Shown: positions 45,556 to 53,721 of the stretch, piece by piece
Layout: every line of letters begins with the position of its first letter
How positions within the stretch are numbered: position 1 is the stretch's first letter
The notes under the pieces: model-generated
What the model was told of the DNA's origin: nothing
The model's input: only the letters and a program-made list of their open reading frames with translations
Database searches by the model: none
Translations under genes and position numbers: made by a program
NCBI RefSeq assembly: GCF_018263905.1
Contig: NZ_JAAFZU010000030.1
Coordinates: 34,580 to 98,579, forward strand
Reading direction: 5' to 3'
DNA length: 64,000 bases
Origin: Loktanella sp. SALINAS62
Lineage (GTDB): Bacteria > Pseudomonadota > Alphaproteobacteria > Rhodobacterales > Rhodobacteraceae

Positions 45556-46341
45556 CTATTCGAATGTCAGGGTGCAGCGGTGTCCACCGGGTAGCGCGCC
45601 GTCTGGATTGGGCAGTTCCAGTTGCACAACAAAAGTGCCACTGGCCGCGTCGAACACTTGATCGACGGACGTGACCGCGGCGCTGTATGCGCCGCCAACA
45701 GGCGCGGCAGGCAGAATGGTCGCGTCTTGGCCCAGCGTAATTTGTCCAAACAGCGATATCGGCACAAAGGCTTCGATCCGCAACGGGTCCATCTGAACGA
45801 TCCGAACAAGGTAATCGCCCTGCCCGATGAATTCACCCGCGGACAGATTGCGTTCTGTCACCACTCCCGACAGCGGGCTGACGATCTTGCGCTGGCCCAA
45901 CGCCGCTTCGGCGCGGGCCAACTCCTTGATCGCCAGATCCCGGTTCAATTCCGCCTGCGCCAAAAGACTTTGTGACGCGATCAGCTCTGCCTCTACCTGA
46001 TCCAGTTGCTCCTCTGTCGCCACCCCGCGTTCGCGCAATGCCTTGATCCGTGCGTAGCGCCGGTCGACCATTTCAAGCTGCCGGGTCTGGGATTCGATCA
46101 CGGAGGTATTCGTCGCCCGCAGCCGCAGCAGATCCACCGTGCCTGCTTCGATCTTGTCGTTCAGTCGCGCCAGTGTCTGCCCCGCGATCACGTCGTCGCC
46201 ACGTTCGACCGGGACGCTTTCCAGCAGGCCCGCGACCGGGCTTCCGACCTCGACGACGGCGGCAGGGTCCATCAGGCAATCCACGTCCGCCGCCGCGACG
46301 GCAGAGGGCCAAAGCATCGCCAAAGCTAAAACCGTTCTCAT
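45556..46341 (-). CDS. Periplasmic HlyD/MFP-type adaptor protein
   Basis: A 261-residue membrane-fusion-protein family member with a signal peptide (MRTVLALAMLWPSAVAAA-D). It has a lipoyl-like half (VGSPVAGLLESVPVERGDDVIAGQTLARLND), a helical hairpin (about 75-150, coiled-coil heptads LRLRATNTSVIESQTRQLEMV...), the second lipoyl half (KIVSPLSGVVTERNLSAGEFI) and a beta-barrel domain. Start taken at ATG 46341, which overlaps the SecA-like gene's TGA (ATGA) and has GGGAGG 7 bases upstream. Last gene before the giant gene. In the proposed export machine it would bridge the periplasm. Confidence 0.85.
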   Translation of the reverse strand: MRTVLALAMLWPSAVAAADVDCLMDPAAVVEVGSPVAGLLESVPVERGDDVIAGQTLARLNDKIEAGTVDLLRLRATNTSVIESQTRQLEMVDRRYARIKALRERGVATEEQLDQVEAELIASQSLLAQAELNRDLAIKELARAEAALGQRKIVSPLSGVVTERNLSAGEFIGQGDYLVRIVQMDPLRIEAFVPISLFGQITLGQDATILPAAPVGGAYSAAVTSVDQVFDAASGTFVVQLELPNPDGALPGGHRCTLTFE

Positions 46342-48314
46342 CCCAAACCTCCCGTGAATGACAGCATCTTGTGTAGTCGTTTGTCCTGACGCACCAGATC
46401 CTTGCGCGCCCGCGCATGGGCGCGCTCTGCCGTGCGCTGGGCCCGGTCGAACAGTTTCAACCGCACACCCTGCGAAATCAGCGGAAGCTGGCAAAAGCTC
46501 TTGGACAGCGGCGCCCGGATCACGTTCAGCAAATCGTCCTCCATCGACAGATAAGTCGACACGCTGCCCGGCTCGCCCCGGCGACCGGCGCGCCCGGCCA
46601 GTTGCCGGTCGATCCGTCCGGCATCGTGCCGTTCGGTCAGGATCACATGTAACCCGCCTGCCGCGACGACTTGTGGCGACAGGCCGATATCCACACCGCG
46701 GCCCGCCATGTTTGTGGCCACCGTGACGCGACCGGCCTGTCCGGCTTCGGCGATGATTTCAGCTTCTTCGCTGTCGTTCGTGGCATTCAGCACGCGGTGC
46801 GCGATCCCCGCCGCCGTCAGCGCAGCACTGACCTGTTCTGACGCGCCCACCGACCGCGTGCCGATCAGTACTGGCCGTCCGCGCAGTGTTTCGGCACGCA
46901 CACTTGCCACCACGCGCGCCCACTTTGCCACCGACGTGCGCAGCACAACGGGCCTGCGAAACCGCAACCGCGACCGTTGGTTGGGCGGGATGCGCTGCAC
47001 GTCCAGCCGGAACACCGACCACAACTCTCGCCGGGCCTCACGCGCGGTTCCGGTCATCCCCGAAAGCCGGCGATAACGACGAAACAGGCGCTGGTAGGTC
47101 ATGCGCGCCATCGACAGGTTTTGCGGCGTGACTTCGACCCCTTCTTTGGCTTCGACCAACTGATGCAGCCCGTCCGACCAGCTTCGGTCGGGTTGCACCC
47201 GCCCGGTGTATTCATCGACGATCTGCACCTTGCCGTCGGTCACAAGATACTGGTCGCCACGGGTAAAGAAATTCAGCGCCGACATGGCCTGCCGCAAGGC
47301 TTCTTCACGCTTGATCGCGGAACGCCACGACGGCCCCAGCCGTCCCGCCCGCGCAGCAATAAAAGCCCGCCCGGCGTCCTTTAATTCGACACGGCGTTCA
47401 TCGGGATAAAGCTTATAATGGCTGCCCCGCGTCATTTCCCTGGCCAGCCGCAAGGCCGTTTCGGCCCATACTTTTTCGTCCTCGGGATCGCTCTGACGAG
47501 AGATGATAAGCGGGGTGCGCGCCTCGTCGACCAGCACAGAATCCGCCTCGTCCACGATGGCGAAATGCAGGCCCCGCATCACCAGCTTGCTTTCAAGCGC
47601 TGCATCGCCCGTCAATCGGCGCAGCCTGCGTCGCAGATCGCTCTTGTCGTCGCCAAAAGCCATCTGGTCGCGCAGGTAATCGAATGCGATTTCGGTGTTG
47701 GACGCATAGACGATATTGCACGAATAGGCGTCCTGCCGTTCATGCGGCTTCATATCTTCGGTCAGCAACGCATGGGTCAGGCCCAAGCGGTCATAGATCG
47801 GTGCAAGTGTCTGCAAATCCCGCGCGGCCAAGTAGCCATTGACAGTGATCACATGGACCGGCAGCCCCGACATCGCGGCAGTGGCCGCTGCAAGGGCGGC
47901 GGTAATCGTCTTGCCCTCGCCTGTGTCCATCTCGGCCAGCGCACCGCGCAGCATCGCCAGCCCACCGCGCAACTGCACGGGATGGTGCCGCAAACCCAGT
48001 TCGCGGCCACACACCTCGCGGACCAACGCCAGCGCGCGCGTGATTGACCGCCGCGTCAATCCATTGCGGCGCAGCACATTGCGCACCTGCGCGATTTCAA
48101 CGCTCAGCGCCTCTTCAGACAGGCGTTCCAGTCTGCCAGCCTTGCGCAGGATCGCGGACAGCGCCCACCGATCCCGCACCGGCCGCGCCAGATGGCGCAG
48201 CCAAAGTCCGCTGCCCGCAACAATCGTTTCGGCACGGGCGATCCAGTCGTCACCCGGATCTTCCCTCTCGGGGTAGAAATCCAGCCGGACGTCGCGCGGG
48301 GCAGCGGCGGTCAT
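46338..48314 (-). CDS. SecA-like translocation ATPase, short form
   Basis: A 658-residue SecA homologue. Visible: GLRHHPVQLRGG then Walker A AEMDTGEGKT (127-136), VHVITVNGYLAARD, Walker B/DEAD IVDEADSVLVDEARTPLIIS (253-272), VDEYTGR (366-372), LSGMTGTA (417-424), TNMAGRGVDI (534-543) and GRAGRRGEPG (574-583), then SMEDDL. Housekeeping SecA is about 900 residues; here only about 68 residues follow SMED, ending inside the long scaffold helix. The helical wing, the two-helix finger and the C-terminal zinc tail are absent. The nucleotide-binding motor and preprotein cross-linking region are intact. Overlaps the adaptor gene (ATGA) and lies 9 bp after the SapC gene. I infer a dedicated ATPase for the giant protein. 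Confidence 0.9.
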   Translation of the reverse strand: MTAAAPRDVRLDFYPEREDPGDDWIARAETIVAGSGLWLRHLARPVRDRWALSAILRKAGRLERLSEEALSVEIAQVRNVLRRNGLTRRSITRALALVREVCGRELGLRHHPVQLRGGLAMLRGALAEMDTGEGKTITAALAAATAAMSGLPVHVITVNGYLAARDLQTLAPIYDRLGLTHALLTEDMKPHERQDAYSCNIVYASNTEIAFDYLRDQMAFGDDKSDLRRRLRRLTGDAALESKLVMRGLHFAIVDEADSVLVDEARTPLIISRQSDPEDEKVWAETALRLAREMTRGSHYKLYPDERRVELKDAGRAFIAARAGRLGPSWRSAIKREEALRQAMSALNFFTRGDQYLVTDGKVQIVDEYTGRVQPDRSWSDGLHQLVEAKEGVEVTPQNLSMARMTYQRLFRRYRRLSGMTGTAREARRELWSVFRLDVQRIPPNQRSRLRFRRPVVLRTSVAKWARVVASVRAETLRGRPVLIGTRSVGASEQVSAALTAAGIAHRVLNATNDSEEAEIIAEAGQAGRVTVATNMAGRGVDIGLSPQVVAAGGLHVILTERHDAGRIDRQLAGRAGRRGEPGSVSTYLSMEDDLLNVIRAPLSKSFCQLPLISQGVRLKLFDRAQRTAERAHARARKDLVRQDKRLHKMLSFTGGLG

Positions 48315-48323
48315 TGCTCAGAC

Positions 48324-49109
48324 CTAAATCTTGGCCTTTGCATCCTTCTGCTCCTTTGCGGGCGGCGCCGTGTCTGCATCGCCCATGTCGGGCACGGCCA
48401 TCCGGCCCACCATGCTATTGAAATGGCGAAGCGAATGCAGGTGCAGGTAGGCGCATTCCAATTCGTCGGTATTGAACATCTGGGCCAATGTGTCGGCGTC
48501 GATCTTCTTGAACCGCTCACGGTCAATGACTTGAAAGCCCGACAGCGAACGTGCCTCGCCCCCGACCAGATTGAATCGCGCCTGCATCGGCTGCAACAGG
48601 TCCAGCGACTTGAGCCGTTTGCAAAAGGCCTGCGTGCGCCGGAAATGCGCCTGATATTCCTGCAGGAAGCTCAGCACGTTTTTAAGGTACTGGGTCTGCT
48701 CTCCGTCGCTGTCGAACAACCGTTCGCCGCGACCATCCGTATTCACACCTTCGAAACCTTCGTCGATGTTCAGGATGAATTGCTTGCCGGTGCTGTCGGT
48801 CGAAAACACAAAGGGATAACGCCGCACAAAGGCCGGGATATAGCCGCCGGTCCAGTGGCCGTCATCGTCCACGAACAGGTTCTCGTCTTCACGGCTGCCC
48901 AGAATGGCCGAAGGCATCACGACGTCTTCGTTACCGGCAAAAACAATCGGGTAATGCGCCGCCGCTGCCGAAAACTCGACCGCGGTCAGCGGGACCGAAT
49001 TGACGTTTTTGGCATAGGAATAGGTCTCACCCGCCTTTAGCGAGGTATTCGCGTGCTTTTCCTGACTAACGGGTGTCGCCTTGGTGTAGAACAAGAGTTG
49101 CGTAGCCAT
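48324..49109 (-). CDS. SapC-family protein
   Basis: A 261-residue protein matching the SapC family: VPLTAVEFSAAAAHYPIVFAG, PSAILGSREDENLFVDDDGHW, GYIPAFVRRYPFVF, and near the C-terminus a FQVIDRERFKKID segment. No signal peptide or membrane helix, so probably cytosolic. SapC was first linked to S-layer protein secretion in Campylobacter fetus; its mechanism is unknown. Start chosen at ATG 49109 (MATQLLFYTK) with AAAGGA 8 bases upstream rather than an in-frame TTG that overlaps the preceding gene. The C-terminal tail is Lys/Ala-rich (PPAKEQKDAKAKI). The SecA-like gene starts 9 bp downstream. Confidence 0.88.
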   Translation of the reverse strand: MATQLLFYTKATPVSQEKHANTSLKAGETYSYAKNVNSVPLTAVEFSAAAAHYPIVFAGNEDVVMPSAILGSREDENLFVDDDGHWTGGYIPAFVRRYPFVFSTDSTGKQFILNIDEGFEGVNTDGRGERLFDSDGEQTQYLKNVLSFLQEYQAHFRRTQAFCKRLKSLDLLQPMQARFNLVGGEARSLSGFQVIDRERFKKIDADTLAQMFNTDELECAYLHLHSLRHFNSMVGRMAVPDMGDADTAPPAKEQKDAKAKI

Positions 49110-49144
49110 CTTAAAGTTCCTTTCGGTTTCGAAGTTGGTTGTTG

Positions 49145-51305
49145 TCAAACGATGGGGGCAAAGACGCGCAGAAAGACCTGTGCTGCGCTGCGGTAAAGGC
49201 GGGCGGCCAAGGGCGAGGTGTCATGCGAAAAACGGACATGCACTCTGTCGCCATAAGCGGTGACGGTCTGCGGTTCGGTCAGCCTGAGTTCCATCTGATA
49301 GACCCCTTCAAGTGCGCGCCGTCCCTGTGGCGGGCTGGCCGGGTCCAAAAGGATCGGACCGCCACCTTCCTCTGACAGTGCAAGGCTTGGCAATTCGCGC
49401 GACAGCGATGCCGCGGCGCGCGAAACGGTCGCGGGATAAACATGTTCGGTGTCCTGTGCGAAACGGACCGACAGGCCTCTGGTTTCGCGGCGGACCAGTT
49501 CGGCGCGGGCTTCGGGGACGGCGATCCGGATCAGCGGGTCATTGAAATCCGCGACCACCGCAATCAACTGCCCGGCCTCGACGTAGCGACCTATCAGATC
49601 GGCCTCGTTGGTCAGAACCACGCGGCCGGGCGTGTCTGCGCGCAGGATCAAGGCGTCGACCCGTTGGTCCATCAAAGCGATTTCCGCGATGCCGGCGTCG
49701 CGTTCCTCTTTGATGATCTTGCTGGCGACCGGGTCGATGGACCGCTGCGCATCCAGCCTGCGGTCCAGTTCTGACAGCCGCGCTTCCAGCACCCGACGTT
49801 GCGAAGCGAGCAGCGGATCGTCGATTTCGACGAGGGGCGTGCCAGCGGCAACCGTATCGCCGGATTTGACCAGAACCGCGCGGATCACACCCGATGATGC
49901 GGCATTTACAAATGCCTCCGGGCGGGGAAACACCACGCCCTGCGCAAGCGTGTTATGCGGCACCGGCACAAACAGCAGCACCCCGGCAATCCCGCCAATG
50001 GTGGCGACTGTCAGCCCCAGCGCCCGGCCCCGTTTGCGCCGCAGCACCGGGCTGCTGAGAAGGAACCAGCCCATCTTGAGCACCGGCAGCAACAGCATCA
50101 AAAACACGGCCCAGATCGCCAACACGATCCCGATGATAAAGAACCGCGTCGCCACCAATGATACGATCGCAAAGGTGATGAACAGGCGGTAGAAATATGC
50201 AGCGATGGCATAGACCACGAACCAGCCCCGCTCGCCCCGCGCGGTCACAGGGCTTTCGGCCCATTTGATGCCGAACGCATAGCGCTGCACCAGATAGCCC
50301 AGATATTTGTTGGCGCGCTGGCCCAGGTTCGGGATCTCGATCAGGTCGCACAACACATAATAGCCGTCGAACCGCAGCAGGGGATTGCCGTTGAATAGCA
50401 GGGTCGAAACGCCGCCGATCAGCATGATGTTGAGCGCAAAGGCCCGCACCAGACCTTCTTCGGCATTGGCCCATACGATCATCGCAATTGCAGCCAGTGC
50501 GATTTCGACCAGGATGCCCGCTGCCCCGACAAAGGCCCGCTTCCACTTGCTTTCGCAATGCGATGCTGTCCGACGCGTCGACATAGGGCACCGGCATGAA
50601 GACAAGGAACATGATCCCGATCTCGTGGACGGCCCCACCCCACCGCTTGATTGCATAGGCATGGCCCAACTCATGCAGTGCCTTGATCAACGGATAGGAC
50701 ACGAGCAGCAAAAGCAGGTTTTCAGCCGACAGGACCCTGTCGATCGCGTTTTCGGTCAGCGGACCCGCATTGATCGCGAACAAGATGCCGCCGTAGATCA
50801 CCAATGCCAACCACAGCAACGCACCAAAGACCGACAGCAAGGGCCGGACCAGCGGCACGGTCGCGGTCAGGAAATCGTCGGGATCAAACACCGGGATGCG
50901 CAGTGCAAGCGGGTTCAGCATCGACTTGATCAGCTTCTGCCGCTCCATCTTGCGGCCACGGTCCGACATCTCGACGATATCCGGCGGCACGTCGCCGCGC
51001 AGGACATCCGCTGTGTGCAACCGCCCGACCAGCGACACCAGTTCGTCCTGTGTCACTGCATCCACATCAAACTGGTCAGACGCCAGCGTCCAGATCTGGT
51101 CCAGTGTCCGCGCCCCGTCCATCATCGCGATCAAACGGTAGGCTTCGGGTGTGAACCGGTGAAACCGGCCCGAACTGCGGTCCTGCAAGACGTACCAGAT
51201 GTCACCGCGAAAACTGTGGCGGTAGATACTGGCGTGGGTCCGCAGACGTGGCCGGTAGTTGGCGACGCGATACCACGCATTGCTGGACCACCGGCGCTGG
51301 CTCAT
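49145..51305 (-). pseudogene. PqqD-like / M50 site-2 protease / HlyD fusion protein, frameshifted
   Basis: Two adjoining frames together encode one protein of about 719 residues. N-terminal frame (51305 to about 50550): PqqD-like winged helix (about 30-105, FRGDIWYVLQDRSSGRFHRF...), membrane helices and the zinc-protease motif HELGH (211-215), ending PYVDASDSIALR. C-terminal frame (about 50550 to 49145): SKWKRAFVGAAGILVE, second M50 motif NGNPLLRFDGYYVL, more helices, then a HlyD-type periplasmic arm (VFPRPEAFVNAASSGVIRAVLVKSGDTV; coiled coil; RADTPGRVVL). Removing one A from the AAA at 50553-50551 (minus strand) gives ALRSKWKR and joins them. Could be real inactivation, a sequencing error or recoding. 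The ATG at 51305 overlaps the upstream gene's TGA. Confidence 0.85.
50551..50553 (-). other. Single-base frameshift site in the M50/HlyD gene
   Basis: Minus strand reads GCA TTG CGA AAG CAA GTG; family-like SKW(K/R)R needs CGA AGC AAG TGG, i.e. one A fewer in the AAA run. Both flanking frames show strong family similarity right up to this point, so the shift is local and probably recent or technical. Confidence 0.75.
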
Positions 51306-53173
51306 GGTGCCCACCGCCATGCGAACAGGCGCGCCCAGTCGACCAGCCGGTCAGTCAGCGAAGTAATGAGCAGCCGCTCGTCAATGTCAGTGCGCGCAAC
51401 ACCCTGCATGCCCGGTCGCAGATCGGCGGCCTCTGTCAGCAGGGTCGCCTCCACGCGGAACCAGTTCCTTCCGTCGCTTTGCTGCGCCAGCGGCGTGATT
51501 GTCTCGACGCGGTAATCCAACGGCGTCTCAGGCATGGCCGAAACCCGCAGGCTCCCTTTTTGTCCCACCACGATATCGTCCAGATCGCGCTCATCCACCT
51601 CTAGGATCACGCGAAATGCCCCCAGCGGCGAAATTCTGAAAAGCGTCTCACCGCGTTCAACAGAGCCCCCGATGGACTGCCGCAGGTCGCCTTCGACCAC
51701 GTAGCCATCGAATGGCGCGCGGATTTTTGTCCGGGCCAGTTGCTCTTCGCTTAGGGCCAGTTGTGCGTCGGACTGAGCCATCTGCGCGCGAATGATGTTG
51801 ACCTGCGCCATATCGCGTTCCGCCAGTGCTTGATCCAGCTCGCTTTGGCGTTGCTGCCGAGAGGTGACCAGCCGCAATTGATCCAGCGTCAGGTCCTTGT
51901 CGTCCAGCGTCGCCAAAAGCTCGGCTTCGGCCACCAGATCGCCCGCGCTGGCGTATTGGGCGGCCAGATAGCCGGTGAAAGGGGCGACAATCGTGCGCTG
52001 CACCTCGCCGGTGATCTGTGCGGGCGACTTGACCACATGGTCGGTCTTGGCGAAGGCAAAAAAGGCCACCACGGCCGCCAGCACCAGCGTCGCCAGTTTC
52101 GTGCCGAAATAGGACGGCCCAAGTGTCGCCTTCGTGAAACCGACGACGCTGTGCCAAACCTTTGTGGTCAGCCACCGGTCATTTGCCCGCCGGTCAGTCA
52201 AAACCGGCCCGATGACGCTGGCCACCGCGTCGCAGGACTCGATTTCGGACGATGTGAACCCCGCACCGGCGGGGCGTTCGAACAGCAATGCGCCGATGAT
52301 CTCGCCTTCGGCTTGCAATGGCACGGTCAGAACCGCACCGGCGCTATAAGTTTCGCCCAGATCCTTATGCGCGCGGACGACGCGAAAATCCCAATCGTCG
52401 GGCGCGGGCCACAGAATGACGGTCCGCTGATCGGCGGCTTCGTCCATGGCGATTGCGATGTCCCGCACAAGGTTCGCACGCTTGCTAAAGCCCGAGGTAT
52501 GCGACATGGCCGCAATCCGGTGTCGCTTGCGTTTGACAAAGCCGATGGAAACACGTTCGCAATCCAGTCGCCGCGCCAGATCGGTAACCAAAGCGTTACA
52601 GGCGGTCGCAAAGCGGGGTTGTTCCAGCACTGTGGCCAGCATGTCAAAGGCGACCGATACCCGCTCGCGCAGTTCACCGTCCTTGACCTCCTGCTCGCGC
52701 CGCAGGACCGCCTCGATCCAGCCGGTTCCCCATTGCAGTTGCCGGAAGAGTTGCGCCGTTGCGACGCCATCAAAAGCGCCAGACACGACGATGGCCCCGA
52801 AAAGCTGGCCGAACACGACAAGCGGCTGGGCCATGGTGCGTACAGGCTCGCCCTCGCCCAAAACGACCGCACTTCGGGTGTTCAGCGCCTGATCGGCGGC
52901 CTTTTGCATTGATGCCGTCCGCCGTTGTCCTGCAGGCCACGCCGCCACAGGTTGAAACGGACCGCTGTCGGGCACCTCTCCGATCACCAAAAGTCCCTGC
53001 GCATCCTTGCCCAACTGACGGCATTGCAGGGCGAGCCACGTTTGCAAGAACTGTTCGGCATCGGCCGCAGATTGAAACTGCGCCCAAAGTGTCTGGTCGA
53101 GCATCGCGTAGCTGACAGGGGCGCCCAAAGACGCCGGGTCGAGCGCTGAAAGAGTGCGTGCCTCTTCCGTCAC
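51302..53173 (-). CDS. GAF-domain/HlyD-type membrane adaptor protein
   Basis: A 623-residue protein. The N-terminal cytosolic half (about 1-340) contains a GAF-like sensor region (about 170-335: RFATACNALVTDLARRLDCERVSIGFV ... GAVLTVPLQAEGEIIGALLFERP). One membrane helix (about 367-385, ATLVLAAVVAFFAFA) follows, then a periplasmic HlyD arm: VVKSPAQITGEVQRTIVAPFTGYL, a coiled coil (about 425-475), RTKIRAPFDGYVVEGDLRQSIG and a beta-barrel. The start is GTG at 53173 with GAGGA 8 bases upstream. First gene of the export operon, overlapping the M50 gene (ATGA). A cytosolic GAF on an MFP-type adaptor suggests export gated by a small ligand or redox state; that is inference. Confidence 0.85.
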   Translation of the reverse strand: MTEEARTLSALDPASLGAPVSYAMLDQTLWAQFQSAADAEQFLQTWLALQCRQLGKDAQGLLVIGEVPDSGPFQPVAAWPAGQRRTASMQKAADQALNTRSAVVLGEGEPVRTMAQPLVVFGQLFGAIVVSGAFDGVATAQLFRQLQWGTGWIEAVLRREQEVKDGELRERVSVAFDMLATVLEQPRFATACNALVTDLARRLDCERVSIGFVKRKRHRIAAMSHTSGFSKRANLVRDIAIAMDEAADQRTVILWPAPDDWDFRVVRAHKDLGETYSAGAVLTVPLQAEGEIIGALLFERPAGAGFTSSEIESCDAVASVIGPVLTDRRANDRWLTTKVWHSVVGFTKATLGPSYFGTKLATLVLAAVVAFFAFAKTDHVVKSPAQITGEVQRTIVAPFTGYLAAQYASAGDLVAEAELLATLDDKDLTLDQLRLVTSRQQRQSELDQALAERDMAQVNIIRAQMAQSDAQLALSEEQLARTKIRAPFDGYVVEGDLRQSIGGSVERGETLFRISPLGAFRVILEVDERDLDDIVVGQKGSLRVSAMPETPLDYRVETITPLAQQSDGRNWFRVEATLLTEAADLRPGMQGVARTDIDERLLITSLTDRLVDWARLFAWRWAP

Positions 53174-53230
53174 TGTTAAGTCCTCAAGCGGTGGCTAACG
53201 AATTGAAAAAAAGGAGAATGGCATAGAGAC

Positions 53231-53365
53231 ATGCCGCAAAATTCACTCAAACCCTATCAGTATTCTGCCATACCGCAACTTTTTAATGGTCTCGTGGGCA
53301 ACCTGCTGGGTGGCGTAGGCTTGGTGACCATGTCGCACGCCGTCCAGGCGAAAGGCGCCAGTTAG
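53231..53365 (+). CDS. Possible 44-residue Gly-rich hydrophobic small ORF
   Basis: Reads MPQNSLKPYQYS then LFNGLVGNLLGGVGLVTM and a short polar tail, stop at 53365. A GGAG lies 14 bases upstream, farther than ideal. The hydrophobic Gly-rich segment could span a membrane, but codon choice is unlike the neighbours and the ORF may be chance. It lies opposite the promoter region of the export operon. Confidence 0.25.
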   Translation: MPQNSLKPYQYSAIPQLFNGLVGNLLGGVGLVTMSHAVQAKGAS

Positions 53366-53594
53366 CAACAGTTGGCGCGCACCTCTTCGGGCGGCGGCAA
53401 CTCCTCCTCCGTCTGCGCGGCAATCTGATCATGGGTCTGCAGCACCGCTTCATCGGTCACGCTGGCCTCGATCTCGCGCATCAGGAAATTTAGCCCGTAG
53501 CGTCTTCGCGGGCCACGTCAGTGGCTTGTTCGACGATCAACTGATGTGCGGAAAACAACAAGATTTGAGCTGCTGACACGGTCAAAAAAACCAT
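53362..53594 (-). pseudogene. Small hypothetical protein split by a frameshift, C-terminal CysCys
   Basis: Two short frames adjoin. The first (53594-53490) encodes MVFLTVSAAQILLFSAHQL, then IVEQATDVARED and soon a stop. The second, in another frame and covering 53481-53362 from its own ATG, reads MREIEASVTDEAVLQTHDQ, then an acidic EEELPPPEEVRANCC end. A one-base shift near 53500 would join them through YGLNFLMREIE into about 77 residues. Alternatively the second alone is a 39-residue peptide. It lies 189 bp before the export operon on the same strand, the position of an operon-leading small gene. Not recognised. The 548-bp stretch 53174-53721 holds this, the small plus-strand ORF and the EcfG-type promoter at 53669. 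Confidence 0.4.
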
Positions 53595-53668
53595 TTCAAT
53601 TCATAGAACTATTTTTCAAACGTCCTATTTTGCACACTCCTGCAACAGACCCCTTGATGGTCCAACGT

Positions 53669-53694
53669 GGAACCTCGCCAAAATCTTGCGCGTT
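53669..53694 (+). promoter_or_regulatory. EcfG-type promoter of the EF-hand gene
   Basis: GGAAC (53669-53673), 17 bp, CGTT (53691-53694), 27 bp before the ATG at 53722. Identical boxes and spacing to the sites at 3420 and 4156. Confidence 0.6.
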
Positions 53695-53721
53695 TAGGTC
53701 CATGCAAAGAGGAGGTTTCCG

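Noticed and set aside
45556..53173. Type I secretion system for the giant protein
   Set aside because: HlyD-type adaptors are present but no ABC-transporter ATPase or TolC-like gene exists in the cluster; the only ATPase is SecA-like.
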